Source: JASLDZ01 sp964244065 (GTDB lineage Bacteria > Pseudomonadota > Alphaproteobacteria > Caulobacterales > Caulobacteraceae). From it: 64,000 bases of DNA. Each line of letters begins with the position of its first letter. Position 1 is the first letter of the stretch. Below, one piece after another: positions 9,810 to 19,164 of this stretch. The position numbers and the translations under genes were made by a program. Below the pieces are notes generated by a model. It did no database searches, was not told where the DNA came from, and was given only the letters and a program-made list of their open reading frames with translations. The stretch covers positions 124,001 through 188,000 of the forward strand of contig CAXTHH010000001.1 of the NCBI GenBank assembly GCA_964244065.1, in the 5' to 3' direction.

Positions 9810-9986
9810 CGATGCGTCCGCCTGTCGCGTTGGAGATGTGACGAACGCCAGAGTCGTCGACGGGTTCGGCTTGGCCGTGCGCTCCACCGGTGTCGCCGGC
9901 ATGAGGCGGGCCGCGCGGCGCCGGGGAGCGCCAGGCCTGTCCCCCGCTGGCGCGCCACCCCCCGCATCCCTATACCCGCCCACGCC

Positions 9987-12653
9987 ATGGCCAGCCTGAA
10001 CGACATCCGCGCGCGGTTCCTCGACCACTTCGGGCGCAACGCCCACAGCGTGCAGGCCTCCGCGCCGCTGGTGCCCAGGGACGACCCGACGCTCCTGTTC
10101 GTGAACGCCGGCATGGTCCCGTTCAAGAACGTGTTCACGGGCGCGGAGACGCCGCCCTCGCCGCGCGCCGCCTCCAGCCAGAAATGCGTACGCGCGGGCG
10201 GCAAGCACAACGACCTGGACAATGTCGGCTACACGGCGCGCCACCACACCTTCTTCGAGATGCTCGGCAACTTCTCGTTCGGCGACTACTTCAAGGAGCG
10301 CGCGATCGAGCTGGCCTGGGATCTGCTCACCCGCGACTTCGGCCTGCCGGTCGAGAAGCTCCTGGTCACCGTCTATGCGGAGGACGACGAGGCGCACGGC
10401 CTGTGGAAGCGGATCGCCGGCCTGCCCGACCACAGGATCATCCGCATCGCCACGAGCGACAACTTCTGGAGCATGGGCGACACCGGCCCCTGCGGCCCCT
10501 GCTCGGAGATATTCTACGACCACGGCGCGCACATCCCGGGCGGCCCCCCCGGCTCGCCGGACGAGGACGGCGATCGGTTCGTGGAGATCTGGAACCTCGT
10601 CTTCATGCAGTACGAGCAGTTCGCCGACGGCCGCCGGGTGGCGCTGCCGAAGCCCAGCATCGACACCGGCATGGGACTGGAGCGCATCGCGGCGGTGCTG
10701 CAGGGCGTCACCAGCAACTACGACGTGGACCTGTTCCGCACCCTGATCGCCGCGTCCGAGGACCTCACCGGCGTGAAGGCCGAGGGCGACCAGGCGCCCA
10801 GCCACCGCGTGCTGGCCGACCACCTGCGCACCTCCGCCTTCCTGATCGCCGACGGGGTGGGGCCGTCGAACGAGGGTCGCGGCTACGTGCTGCGCCGGAT
10901 CATGCGCCGCGCCATGCGCCACGCGCACCTGCTGGGGGCGGCCGATCCTCTCATGCACCGCCTCGTCCCCACGCTCACCGCGGAGATGGGCGCCGCCTAC
11001 CCGGAGCTGGTCCGCGCGCAGCCCGTGATCGTGGACACCCTGCGCCAGGAGGAGGAGCGGTTCCGCGCCACCCTCGGCCGCGGCATGGGCCTGCTGGACG
11101 AGGCGGCCGCGGCGCTGCTCCCGGGCGGCGTGCTGCCGGGCGAGGTGGCGTTCAAGCTGTACGACACCTACGGCTTCCCGCTCGACCTCACGCAGGACGC
11201 CGTGCGCGGGAAGGGCCTCACCGTGGACCTGGAGGCGTTCGACGCCGCCATGGAGGGCCAGCGCACCCTTGCGCGGGCGGCCTGGAAGGGCTCCGGCGAC
11301 CGCGCCGCCACCGCCGAGTGGTTCACCCTGCGCGATCGGCTCGGTCCCACGCGCTTCGTCGGCTACGAGACGGCCGAGACCACGGGCGAGGTGATCGCGC
11401 TGGTCCGTGACGGCGCCGAGCTGGACGCGGCGCGCGCCGAGGGCGAGGACGGCGTCACCGTCGAGGTGCTGTTCGACGAGACGCCCTTCTACGCCGAGAG
11501 CGGCGGCCAGGCCTCCGACGGCGGCGAGCTCGAGTGGCCAGGCGGCGCCGGCGAGCTCGTGGCGGTGGCCAAGCAGGCCGGCGAGCTGTTCGTGCACACG
11601 ATCCACGTCCGCCAGGGCGTGCTCAAGGCGGGCGACCGTGTGCGGCTGGCCATCGACGACGCGGCGCGCACGCGCACCCGCGCCAACCACAGCGCCGCGC
11701 ACCTGGTGCACGCGGCGCTCAAGAACGTGCTGGGCGGCCACGTGGCGCAGAAGGGCCAGCTGGTGGACAGCGAGCGGATGCGCTTCGACTTCAGCCACGG
11801 CAAGGCGCTCACCGCCGCCGAGCTCGACGCGGTGGAGGCTGAGGTCAATGCGGTGATCCGCCAGAACCTTCCGGCGCGCACGGAGAGCATGGCCCCGCAA
11901 GAGGCCATCGCCGCCGGGGCCGTGGCGCTGTTCGGCGAGAAGTACGGCGAGGTGGTGCGCGTGCTCACGCTCGGCCGCCAGCTGCGGGGGGAGGGGCCCT
12001 ATTCGGTGGAGTTGTGCGGCGGCACGCACGTGGCGCGCACGGGCGACATCGCCCTGTTCCGCATCGTGGCCGAGACCGGCGTCGCCGCGGGCGTCCGCCG
12101 GGTGGAGGCGGTCACCGGCGAGGCCGCGCGGCGCCACCTGCTGCAGCAGGCGGCCCCCGGCATCGCCCTCGGCGAGCAGTTCAAGACGCCCGTGTCCGAG
12201 GTGCTGGCCCGCGTGGACGCGCTCACCGCCGACCGCAAGCGGCTGGAACGCGAGCTGGCCGACGCCAGGCGCAAGCTGGCGCTGGGCGGCGGCGGCGCGG
12301 GCGGGGCGCCCGCAGCGCCGGAGGACTTGGGCGGGGTGCCCTTCATCGGCCGCGTGCTGGAGGGCGTCGACGGCAAGGGCCTGCGCCCTGTCATCGAGGA
12401 CTTCCGCAAGTCGCTGGGCGAGGGCGGCGGCGTGGTCGCCGTGGCGGGCGTGTCCGACGGCAAGGCGGCGGTCGCCGTCGCCGTCAGCCCCGGCCTGACC
12501 GGCCGGTTCAGCGCCGCCGAGCTGGTCAAGGCGGCGGTGGCCGCCATGGGCGGCCAGGGCGGCGGCGGCAAGCCGGACTTCGCCCAGGGCGGCGCTCCGG
12601 GCGAGAACGGCCAGGCGGGCGTGGACGCCGTCCGCTCGGCCCTGGCCGGCTGA
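9987..12653 (+). CDS. alaS: Alanyl-tRNA synthetase
   Basis: The 888-aa class II synthetase charges tRNA-Ala in the cytoplasm. Its N-terminal catalytic domain starts with NDIRARFLDHFGRNAH and contains FTNAGM-like FVNAGMVPFKN and MLGNFSFGDYFK. The editing domain has the zinc motif HSAAH (from His568) and CGGTH (from Cys677). A coiled coil and C-terminal domain ending GGGGKPDFAQGG follow. The ATG at 9987 begins the conserved MASLNDIR; the longer upstream frame is intergenic. Confidence 0.98.
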   Translation: MASLNDIRARFLDHFGRNAHSVQASAPLVPRDDPTLLFVNAGMVPFKNVFTGAETPPSPRAASSQKCVRAGGKHNDLDNVGYTARHHTFFEMLGNFSFGDYFKERAIELAWDLLTRDFGLPVEKLLVTVYAEDDEAHGLWKRIAGLPDHRIIRIATSDNFWSMGDTGPCGPCSEIFYDHGAHIPGGPPGSPDEDGDRFVEIWNLVFMQYEQFADGRRVALPKPSIDTGMGLERIAAVLQGVTSNYDVDLFRTLIAASEDLTGVKAEGDQAPSHRVLADHLRTSAFLIADGVGPSNEGRGYVLRRIMRRAMRHAHLLGAADPLMHRLVPTLTAEMGAAYPELVRAQPVIVDTLRQEEERFRATLGRGMGLLDEAAAALLPGGVLPGEVAFKLYDTYGFPLDLTQDAVRGKGLTVDLEAFDAAMEGQRTLARAAWKGSGDRAATAEWFTLRDRLGPTRFVGYETAETTGEVIALVRDGAELDAARAEGEDGVTVEVLFDETPFYAESGGQASDGGELEWPGGAGELVAVAKQAGELFVHTIHVRQGVLKAGDRVRLAIDDAARTRTRANHSAAHLVHAALKNVLGGHVAQKGQLVDSERMRFDFSHGKALTAAELDAVEAEVNAVIRQNLPARTESMAPQEAIAAGAVALFGEKYGEVVRVLTLGRQLRGEGPYSVELCGGTHVARTGDIALFRIVAETGVAAGVRRVEAVTGEAARRHLLQQAAPGIALGEQFKTPVSEVLARVDALTADRKRLERELADARRKLALGGGGAGGAPAAPEDLGGVPFIGRVLEGVDGKGLRPVIEDFRKSLGEGGGVVAVAGVSDGKAAVAVAVSPGLTGRFSAAELVKAAVAAMGGQGGGGKPDFAQGGAPGENGQAGVDAVRSALAG

Positions 12654-12665
12654 GCCGGCGACCGC

Positions 12666-12764
12666 CTACACGGGGGTGACGGCGGCGAGGGTGGCGACGG
12701 CCGCGGTGGCGAAGGCCAGCAGCAGGGGCGAGAACAGGCCGAGGACGAAGGACGGCGCGCGCAT
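12666..12764 (-). CDS. Possible 32-aa single-span membrane peptide
   Basis: The ATG at 12764 opens a 32-codon frame ending in TAG, with a GGAG seven bases upstream. The product (starting MRAPSFVLGLF) is one continuous hydrophobic helix ending VTPV. It is convergent with alaS. It is too short for family recognition; the ribosome site and composition are the only support. Confidence 0.35.
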   Translation of the reverse strand: MRAPSFVLGLFSPLLLAFATAAVATLAAVTPV

Positions 12765-12921
12765 GGCGGGGCTCCAAGGAGGCGGGAGCGCGGCCGATCC
12801 GCGTCTCCGTGATGACCCTCCTGTGCCCCGGAAACGTCGCGCCGTCGCGCCGCACGCGCTCAAAGCCGTCCCGCTGGCGGCGCGCGGGACGAAAGCCGTC
12901 TCCTGCGCGACGAAGCGGAAG

Positions 12922-13197
12922 CTAGGCGGCGACCTGGGGGCGGCCGGCCTGCACCTTGTGGATCAGCCGGTCGACGGCGGCGTCCAGCTCGTCCTTCTCG
13001 TGGATGAAGATCTGGGCCATCGGCACCACCTCCGAGGGTTCCGCGGCGAGGCCCCCGGCGCCCTGGGCGATCAGCGCCAAGCCGGTGTCGGCCACGTCGC
13101 AGCGCACCTCCACGCCCGCGGCGGCCAGCTTGTCGGCGGCGGCGCCCAGGCGCTCGGCCGCGGTCTTCAGGTCGGCGGGACGGAAGGTGGCGGGCAT
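12922..13197 (-). CDS. Hypothetical protein, 91 aa
   Basis: I do not recognise this family. The product (MPATFRPADLKTAAERLG) is soluble, with an amphipathic N-terminal helix, a middle beta-like segment (VEVRCDVADTGLALIAQG) and a C-terminal helix (HEKDELDAAVDRLIHKVQ). No signal peptide is present. The ATG at 13197 has a GGAG upstream; an in-frame ATG 51 bp earlier gives a Pro/Trp-rich leader with no coding character. It is divergent from the gene at 13347. Confidence 0.55.
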   Translation of the reverse strand: MPATFRPADLKTAAERLGAAADKLAAAGVEVRCDVADTGLALIAQGAGGLAAEPSEVVPMAQIFIHEKDELDAAVDRLIHKVQAGRPQVAA

Positions 13198-13346
13198 GGG
13201 GGCGCTCCGGGCGGCGAGAGGTTCGGCGGGCCAACACGGGGCGGGCATGTAGCGTTCCCGAAACGCAGTCGCGCTCGGCGCCCGCGGTCGGATGTGGTGT
13301 AATCGTCGAAAGTCGCCGCCGATCTGACGCCTACGGAGATTCCGCC

Positions 13347-14417
13347 ATGTCCCGCGTGCTCGCCATCGCCTTCGGGGCCGCCCTCTGCGCGTCGGCCGCC
13401 GCGGCCCCGCTCGCGGCGCAGGCCGCCCAGAGCGCCGCCTCGAAGGGCGCCTATCGCGCGCCGCGCAACGCCTGGGGCCAGCCCGACCTCGGCGGCTTCT
13501 GGACCAACGTGAGCATGACGCCCGAGACGCGGCCCGCCGCGCTGGGCGCCAAGGGCGCGTACACGAAGGACGAGGTCGCCAAGATCGAGTCCTCCGCCGC
13601 CAAGGAGTTGGAGGAGGGCAACCAGGCCAGCGATCCGAACGCGCCCGCCCCCAAGGCGGGCGGCGAGGTCAAGGCGGGCATCCGACCCGAGTTCGCGGCG
13701 GCCGGCGGCGGGGTGGGCGGCTACGACCGCGGCTGGCTGGACCCCGGCAGCCACGTGATGCGCGTGCGCGGCGAGGCCCGCACCTCGATCCTCACCACGC
13801 CGGACGGGCGCGTGCCCAAGCCGAAGCCCGGCGTACAGACGCCCGCCTTCAACCGCGGCGCGGGCGGCCTCGGCAGCTTCGACAACCCGGAGAACCGCAG
13901 CCTGGGCGAGCGCTGCATCCTGGGCTTCGGCCGCAACGCCGGCCCGCCCATGCTGGCCAACGGGTTCTACAACAACAACTATCAGATCGTTCAGTCCAAG
14001 GACGACGTCGCGATCGTGATCGAGATGGTGCACGACGTGCGCCACGTGCGGCTGAACGGCGAGCACCGCACCGACGGCGTGCGGCCGTGGATGGGCGACT
14101 CGATCGGCCGTTTCGAGGGCGACACCCTGGTGGTGGAGACCACCAACATCCCGCAGGCCCAGGCCTACTACGGCAGCTGGAAGACCCTGAAGGTGACGGA
14201 GCGCTTCACGCGCCTGTCCCCCTTCCGCCTGGGCTACCAGTTCACGGTGGAGGACCCCAGCGTGTGGGACGCGGCCTGGGGCGGCGAGTACGAGTTCAAC
14301 CCGCTGGACGGCGCGATCTTCGAATACGCCTGCCACGAGGGCAACCACGCCCTCCCCGGCATGCTGGCCGGCGCGCGCCTGGAGGAGAAGAACGCCGGGC
14401 CGAAGAAGGGCGAGTGA
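13347..14417 (+). CDS. Secreted protein of unknown function
   Basis: The 356-aa product has a clear signal peptide (to about residue 27). The mature part carries blocks I associate with a large uncharacterised family of acidobacteria and sphingomonads: GERCILGFG near the middle, then YNNNYQIVQ, EMVHDVRHVRLNGEHR and WMGDSIGRFEGDTLVVETTN, and a late EYACHEGN. Two conserved cysteines are seen (in ERCIL and YACHE). The catalytic role is unknown, and no partner is nearby. A REP-like half element follows the stop. Confidence 0.8.
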   Translation: MSRVLAIAFGAALCASAAAAPLAAQAAQSAASKGAYRAPRNAWGQPDLGGFWTNVSMTPETRPAALGAKGAYTKDEVAKIESSAAKELEEGNQASDPNAPAPKAGGEVKAGIRPEFAAAGGGVGGYDRGWLDPGSHVMRVRGEARTSILTTPDGRVPKPKPGVQTPAFNRGAGGLGSFDNPENRSLGERCILGFGRNAGPPMLANGFYNNNYQIVQSKDDVAIVIEMVHDVRHVRLNGEHRTDGVRPWMGDSIGRFEGDTLVVETTNIPQAQAYYGSWKTLKVTERFTRLSPFRLGYQFTVEDPSVWDAAWGGEYEFNPLDGAIFEYACHEGNHALPGMLAGARLEEKNAGPKKGE

Positions 14418-14455
14418 CGCTCAGCCGGCTTCCGGCTCCCTTCAAGCCCTGTCCC

Positions 14456-14500
14456 GCCGCCCTCGGGCTCGACCCGGGGGCCGAGCTTTCGGCAGGCTTC
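14456..14500. repeat. REP-like half element
   Basis: CCCTCGGGCTCGACCCGGGGGCCGAG is one palindromic module of the window-wide REP-like family. It lies between the convergent genes ending at 14417 and 14527, where it could also act as a terminator hairpin. Confidence 0.6.
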
Positions 14501-14526
14501 CGGCCGACGAAGGTGGGGCGGCGCGC

Positions 14527-16260
14527 CTAAGCCGCCCACGCCTCCAGGTCGGCCCCGCCCGCGGTCACCGCAGGCAGGCGGGCCGGCGCGGCGCTGAGGA
14601 TCTGATCGCCGTAGAAGCGCGCCAGCGCGGCCTTGCCCGCCAGCCAGGCCGGGTCGCCGCTCGCAGAGCGCGCATGCAGGGCGGACCGGGCGTGACCCCA
14701 GCCGCCCAGCACGTCTCCCACCAGGGCCAGGTAGGCGGTGGCCCCCGCCAGGGCGTCGGCCGCGCCGCGCCGCGCGGCCAGCCAGGCGCCGCCCGCCTCG
14801 ATGGCGTCCGCGCCGCCGGCGAGTTGCGCGCCGAGCGCCGCCAGGTCGCCGTCCAGCGCGGGCAGGGTGGCGCGCAGGTCGGCCAGGAGCTCGGCCAGGG
14901 CCGCGCCCCCGTCCATCGCCAGCTTGCGGCCGGCCAGGTCCATGGCCTGGATGCCGTTAGTGCCCTCGTAGATCGGCAGGATGCGGGCGTCGCGATAGTG
15001 CTGGGCGGCCCCCGTCTCCTCCACGAAGCCCATGCCGCCGTGCACCTGCACGCCGAGCGAGGCGACCTCGACGCCCACGTCGGTGGCCCAGGCCTTGGCG
15101 ACGGGCGTCAGCAGCTCCTCGCGTCGCTTGGCGCGCGCGCGCGCGTCGGGGTCGACGTCGGCGCGGGCGCGGTCGGCGGCCACGGCCGTGTCGAGGCAGA
15201 TGGCGCGGGCCGCCGCGATCTTGGCGGCCATGAGCATCAGGGTGCGGCGCACGTCCGGCTGGTCGAGGATGGGCGCGGTCGGGTCGGCGCTCCAGGGCGA
15301 GCGGCCCTGCCGGCGCTCGCGGGCGTAGCCCAGGGCCTGCTGGTAGGCGCGCTCGGCGACGCCCACGCCCTCGACGCCCACCTGCAGGCGGGCGGCGTTC
15401 ATCATGGTGAACATGTGCGCGAGGCCCTGGTTCTCGCGGCCCACGAGCTCGGCGCGGGCGCCCTCGAACAGCATGGTGCAGGTGGGCGAGGCGTGGATGC
15501 CGAGCTTGTGCTCGATGCCGCCGGGGCGCAGCGCGTTGGCCTCGGCCAGCGAGCCGTCCTCGTTCACCAGCCGCTTGGGGGCGAGGAACAGGCTGATGCC
15601 CCTGACGCCGGGCGGCGCCTCGGGAAGCCGCGCGAGCACGAGGTGCACGATGTTCTCCGCCGCGTCGTGGTCGCCCCAGGTGATGTAGATCTTCTGGCCG
15701 GTCAGCCGGTAGCCGCCCGCGCCGTCCGGGTCGGCGACGGTGCGCACCTGCGACAGGTCGGACCCCGCCTGCGGCTCGGTCAGGTTCATGGCACCGGTCC
15801 ACTCGCCGGAGATCATGCGCGAGAGGTACAGGCGCTGCTGCCGCGCCGTGCCGTGCGCCGCGAGCGCCTCGGCCGCGGCCTCGGTCAGCATGGGGCACAG
15901 GCCGAAGGCCATGTTGGCGGCGTGCACCATCTCGAACACGGCCAGCGACACCGCCTTGGGCAGGCCCTGGCCGCCGTGTTCGGGCGCGGCCGCCAGGCTG
16001 GGCCAGCCGCCCTCGCCATAAGCCTTGAGCGCGTCGGCGAAGCCCGGCGCCGCGCGCACCTTGCCGTTCTCGAAGCGGGCCCCCTCGCGGTCGCCGACGC
16101 GGTTCAGCGGGGCGAGCACCTCGCCGGAGAAGCGGCCCGCCTCGTCGAGCACCGCCTGCAGGGTGTCGGCGTCCAGCTCGGGGAAGCTCTCGGCGGCGAG
16201 GGCGGGCAGCCCGGCGACCTCCAGGGCGAAGGCGATGTCGCGGACGGGGGCGGTGAACAT
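14527..16260 (-). CDS. Acyl-CoA dehydrogenase, long (DmdC/FadE-like) form
   Basis: The 577-aa flavoprotein oxidises an acyl-CoA to the 2-enoyl-CoA. It shows an N-terminal extension (FTAPVRDIAFAL), the FAD-binding segments MNLTEPQAGSDLSQVRT and GQKIYITWGDHD, and the C-terminal IYEGTNGIQAMDLAGRKL. A further C-terminal domain is typical of the roughly 590-aa branch that includes 3-methylmercaptopropionyl-CoA dehydrogenase DmdC. Chain length cannot be inferred from the sequence. No other beta-oxidation gene is adjacent. The start is ATG at 16260. Confidence 0.92.
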   Translation of the reverse strand: MFTAPVRDIAFALEVAGLPALAAESFPELDADTLQAVLDEAGRFSGEVLAPLNRVGDREGARFENGKVRAAPGFADALKAYGEGGWPSLAAAPEHGGQGLPKAVSLAVFEMVHAANMAFGLCPMLTEAAAEALAAHGTARQQRLYLSRMISGEWTGAMNLTEPQAGSDLSQVRTVADPDGAGGYRLTGQKIYITWGDHDAAENIVHLVLARLPEAPPGVRGISLFLAPKRLVNEDGSLAEANALRPGGIEHKLGIHASPTCTMLFEGARAELVGRENQGLAHMFTMMNAARLQVGVEGVGVAERAYQQALGYARERRQGRSPWSADPTAPILDQPDVRRTLMLMAAKIAAARAICLDTAVAADRARADVDPDARARAKRREELLTPVAKAWATDVGVEVASLGVQVHGGMGFVEETGAAQHYRDARILPIYEGTNGIQAMDLAGRKLAMDGGAALAELLADLRATLPALDGDLAALGAQLAGGADAIEAGGAWLAARRGAADALAGATAYLALVGDVLGGWGHARSALHARSASGDPAWLAGKAALARFYGDQILSAAPARLPAVTAGGADLEAWAA

Positions 16261-16325
16261 GCCGTCCTTCTAGCCGCCTCGGAGCCGCTGAAACAGCCGG
16301 TCCTCCCGCGCCCGCCGCACCGATC

Positions 16326-16440
16326 GCTCCCCCCTCCGGGCTTGACCCGAGGGCCGGGGGCGGATCGTGCTCGATGGTCACGGCGGAGCGGCGCATCCCG
16401 CTCGGCCCTCGGGTCAGGCCCGAGGGCGACGGAGGGGAGT
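16326..16440. repeat. REP-like paired palindrome
   Basis: Two modules in opposite orientation, CCTCCGGGCTTGACCCGAGG and CCCTCGGGTCAGGCCCGAGG, are separated by about 65 bp. The element ends in GGCGACGGAGGGGAG. That tail is the only good Shine-Dalgarno sequence for the gene starting at 16446. Confidence 0.8.
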
Positions 16441-16445
16441 TTGCG

Positions 16446-17402
16446 ATGGGGGGTGAGGGGGGCGTGTTGGGGAACGACGCGCCCTCGACCGTTGAGGAGG
16501 CGCTGGCCGCCCTGCGCGCGGGCGGGCTGGTGATCCTGCCGACCGAGACCGTGTACGGACTCGCCACCGACGCGCGGGACGCTGTGGCCGTGGCGCGCCT
16601 GTACGAGGCGAAAGGCCGTCCCCGCTTCAACCCGCTGATCGCGCACGTGGCCGACCTGGCGGCGGCCGAGGCGCTGGCCGTGTTCGACGAGCGGGCGCGC
16701 CGGGTGGCGGAGGCGGCCTGGCCGGGGCCGCTCACCCTGGTGCTGGCGGCGCGCGAGGGGGGCGTCTGCGATCTCGCCCGGGCGGGGCTGGACACGGTGG
16801 CCGTGCGCGCGCCCGCGCATCCGCTGGCGCAGGCCCTGCTGCGGGCGTTCGGCGGCCCGGTGGTCGCGCCATCGGCCAACCGCTCGGGCCGGCCCAGCCC
16901 CACCACCTTCGCCGACGCCTGGGAGGAGACGGGCGCATCGGCCTCCGCGGGCCTGGATGGCGGGCCCTGCGCCGTGGGCGTGGAGTCCACCGTGCTGCTG
17001 CTGGAGCCGGGCGGCCCCGCGCGCCTGCTGCGCCCCGGCGGCCTGCCGCGGGCGGAGGTGGAGGCGCTCGCCGGCCCGCTGGCGCCCGAGGCGGCCGGCG
17101 ACGCCGCGCGCTCGCCCGGCCGCACCACCCGCCACTACGCCCCGCGCGCGCCCTTGCGGCTGGAGGCGGCCGCGCCGCTGCGGGGCGAGGTGTTCATCGG
17201 CTTCGGCGAGGTCGCGTCCGCGGGCGGCCTGAACCTCAGCGCCACCGGCGATCTGCGCGAGGCCGCCGCCAACCTGTTCGCTCACTTGCGCGCCGCCGAC
17301 CGGCTTGCGCCTCCGGGGATCGCGGTGGCCTCTGTTCCGGGGAAGGGACTGGGCGAGGCGATCAACGACCGCCTGCGCCGCGCCGCGGGCTTCACGGGGT
17401 GA
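16446..17402 (+). CDS. L-threonylcarbamoyladenylate synthase (Sua5/TsaC type)
   Basis: It makes threonylcarbamoyl-AMP from threonine, bicarbonate and ATP for the t6A37 modification of ANN-decoding tRNAs. The YrdC domain is clear (VILPTETVYGLATDA, KGRPRFNPLIAHV, AAWPGPLTLVL, VVAPSANRSGRPSPT). A C-terminal Sua5-type domain follows (SPGRTTRHYAPRAPL), making this the long form (318 aa). The ATG at 16446 has GGAGGGGAG six bases upstream. The frame is open further upstream, but that part translates a REP-like element. Confidence 0.95.
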   Translation: MGGEGGVLGNDAPSTVEEALAALRAGGLVILPTETVYGLATDARDAVAVARLYEAKGRPRFNPLIAHVADLAAAEALAVFDERARRVAEAAWPGPLTLVLAAREGGVCDLARAGLDTVAVRAPAHPLAQALLRAFGGPVVAPSANRSGRPSPTTFADAWEETGASASAGLDGGPCAVGVESTVLLLEPGGPARLLRPGGLPRAEVEALAGPLAPEAAGDAARSPGRTTRHYAPRAPLRLEAAAPLRGEVFIGFGEVASAGGLNLSATGDLREAAANLFAHLRAADRLAPPGIAVASVPGKGLGEAINDRLRRAAGFTG

Positions 17403-17515
17403 GCGATCGGGAGGCGATCCGTAGCCCCGGGCGGAGTCGCCCGCCGCCCGACCGCCGCGACGTGAGCTGGGGCGCCGCCGCTGAACCTTTGCCCGGTTCG
17501 CCGGGTTCAGCTCGC

Positions 17516-17983
17516 ATGCCAAGCCCCGGGCTGCTCGCTCCCGCCCTGATCGGCGCCGTCGCCAGCGCCCGTTCCATGACGCCGATGGCCGCGCTGGCCG
17601 TCGCCCGCCAGGCGGGCCGGGCGGCGCCAGGCCGGCTGCTGCTGCTGGACCGGCCGCTGTTCAGGCTCGGCGCGCTGGTCCTCGGCGCGGGCGAGCTGTT
17701 CGGCGACAAGCTCAAGTCGGCCCCCGACCGCACCGTCTCGCTCGGCCTGATCGCCCGCGTGTTGAGCGCCGGGATTGCGGGCGCCGCCCTTGCGCCGCGC
17801 GGCCGCGAGCGCGCGGGCGCGGTGGTCGCCGTCGCCGTCGCCGTGCCCTTCGCCTATCTGACGCTTGCGGCGCGCCGACGCGCCATGGCGCGCTTCGGCC
17901 AGACCTCCAGCGGGCTGGTGGAGGACGCCCTGGTCGCGGCCATGTGCGCGTCGGTGGTCGCCTCGGCCGTCAGCCGGCGCTGA
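17516..17983 (+). CDS. DUF4126-like membrane protein
   Basis: The product (155 aa from the ATG at 17516) has several hydrophobic helices and the sequence VASARSMTPMAALAV early, then GELFGDKLKSAPDR. That pattern is typical of the DUF4126 family of small inner-membrane proteins of unknown role. A GTG at 17399 overlapping the preceding stop would add 39 residues, but they are Arg/Pro-rich without family character. It is convergent with the Nudix gene (6-bp gap). Confidence 0.75.
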   Translation: MPSPGLLAPALIGAVASARSMTPMAALAVARQAGRAAPGRLLLLDRPLFRLGALVLGAGELFGDKLKSAPDRTVSLGLIARVLSAGIAGAALAPRGRERAGAVVAVAVAVPFAYLTLAARRRAMARFGQTSSGLVEDALVAAMCASVVASAVSRR

Positions 17984-17989
17984 TCGCGG

Positions 17990-18616
17990 TCAGCCGCCGT
18001 ACAGCCGCCGCCGCAGCCCGGCGAGGACGCCGGCCGTGGCGCCCCAGATATTCCGGCCTTCCCACTCCAGCGACCACCAGCTGCGGCGCGGGTTGGCGTC
18101 GTCGTCGGCGCGCTGGTGGAGCACGCTGTTGGCCGGGTCCATCAGCCAGGCCCAGGGCGCCTCGAACACCTCCGCCACCTCTGCGGGGGCGGCGGTCAGG
18201 GTGAAGCCCTCGCGGACGAACGCCATCACGGGCGCGATCACGAAGCCGGTCACCGTCTCGTACGGGTCGCCCAGCGCCAGCGGGCGGACGAAGGCGGGGT
18301 CGAGACCGACCTCCTCCTCGGCCTCGCGCAGGGCGCACGCCACGGCCGTCTCGTCGCCGTCGCGGCGGCCGCCGGGGAAGCTGACCTGGCCGGAGTGGCG
18401 GGCCAGGGTGTCCGCCCGGCGTGTGAACAGAACGGAGGGGCCGCCCGGCCGCAGCACCAGGGGCACGAGCACGGCGGCGTCGGTCAGCTCGGCGTCCGGC
18501 GCGCGCAGGTGCGGGTTCAGGTCGTAGTCCGAGCCGCGGGGCGGGCCGAGGCGGGCGTCGAGCGGATGCAGGCGTTCGACGATGCGGCGGGCCAGCGCCT
18601 CGGGCGTCTCCGTCAC
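17990..18616 (-). CDS. Nudix hydrolase, CoA pyrophosphatase type
   Basis: The 208-aa hydrolase has the Nudix box GGRRDGDETAVACALREAEEEVG preceded by RHSGQVSFPGG, the signature of the NudL/YeaB CoA-diphosphatase subfamily. It probably cleaves CoA or acyl-CoA to phosphopantetheine and 3',5'-ADP. The GTG at 18616 overlaps the DUF1285 stop in a GTGA junction, indicating translational coupling in the minus-strand operon GNAT-DUF1285-Nudix. Confidence 0.92.
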   Translation of the reverse strand: MTETPEALARRIVERLHPLDARLGPPRGSDYDLNPHLRAPDAELTDAAVLVPLVLRPGGPSVLFTRRADTLARHSGQVSFPGGRRDGDETAVACALREAEEEVGLDPAFVRPLALGDPYETVTGFVIAPVMAFVREGFTLTAAPAEVAEVFEAPWAWLMDPANSVLHQRADDDANPRRSWWSLEWEGRNIWGATAGVLAGLRRRLYGG

Positions 18617-19164
18617 GCCCGCTCCGCCGGGCCGAGCGCGAACCACTCGCCGCCCGACGCCACACCCGTCTCCGCCCCGCGGACCTCCGCCATCTCCACC
18701 AGCTCGTAGAAGACCGGGCGCGAGAGGCGCGCCTCCAGCCCCCGGCGCACGTGCAGGTAGGGGGCGGGCTCGCCGGTCTCGGGGTCGGTGGCCACGCGCA
18801 GGCGGTGCTCCGGCCCGGCCGTGACCTCGTCGCCGACGTTGGTGAGGAACCGCAGGTCGCCGCCGACGCGATCGACGCGCACGGCGACGAAGGGGGCGTC
18901 CTCCACCACGATGCGCAGCTTCTCCACCGGGGTGACCAGGTGGAAGCCGTCGGGATCCAGCCGCAGCACGCTGGCGAACAGCTGCACCAGCGCCTCGCGC
19001 CCGATGGGCGCGCCCTCGTGCATCCACTGGCCGCTGCGTAGGATGCGGATGTCGATCTCGCCGCAGTGCGCGGGGTTCCACAGGTGCACGGGGGGCGGAC
19101 CGCGCCGGCGGGGGCCGCCGGCCGCGGCGATCACGCCCTCCAGCCCGCCGGCAGCGTCGCTCAC
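18613..19164 (-). CDS. DUF1285 family protein
   Basis: The 183-aa soluble protein carries the DUF1285 pattern (PPVHLWNPAHCGEIDIRI, GQWMHEGAPIGREALVQLFASVLR, FHLVTPVEKLRIVVEDAPFVAV). The biochemical role is unknown. It is the middle gene of a coupled operon: its GTG start (19164) overlaps the GNAT stop and its stop overlaps the Nudix start. DUF1285 beside a CoA-type Nudix gene is common in alphaproteobacteria, from memory. Confidence 0.88.
   Translation of the reverse strand: MSDAAGGLEGVIAAAGGPRRRGPPPVHLWNPAHCGEIDIRILRSGQWMHEGAPIGREALVQLFASVLRLDPDGFHLVTPVEKLRIVVEDAPFVAVRVDRVGGDLRFLTNVGDEVTAGPEHRLRVATDPETGEPAPYLHVRRGLEARLSRPVFYELVEMAEVRGAETGVASGGEWFALGPAERA

Noticed and set aside
9810..12137. 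Minus-strand open frame continuing upstream of the SDR, opposite alaS
   Set aside because: Only 8817-9809 has a Tat signal and SDR motifs; the rest is antisense to AlaS and has no protein-like composition.
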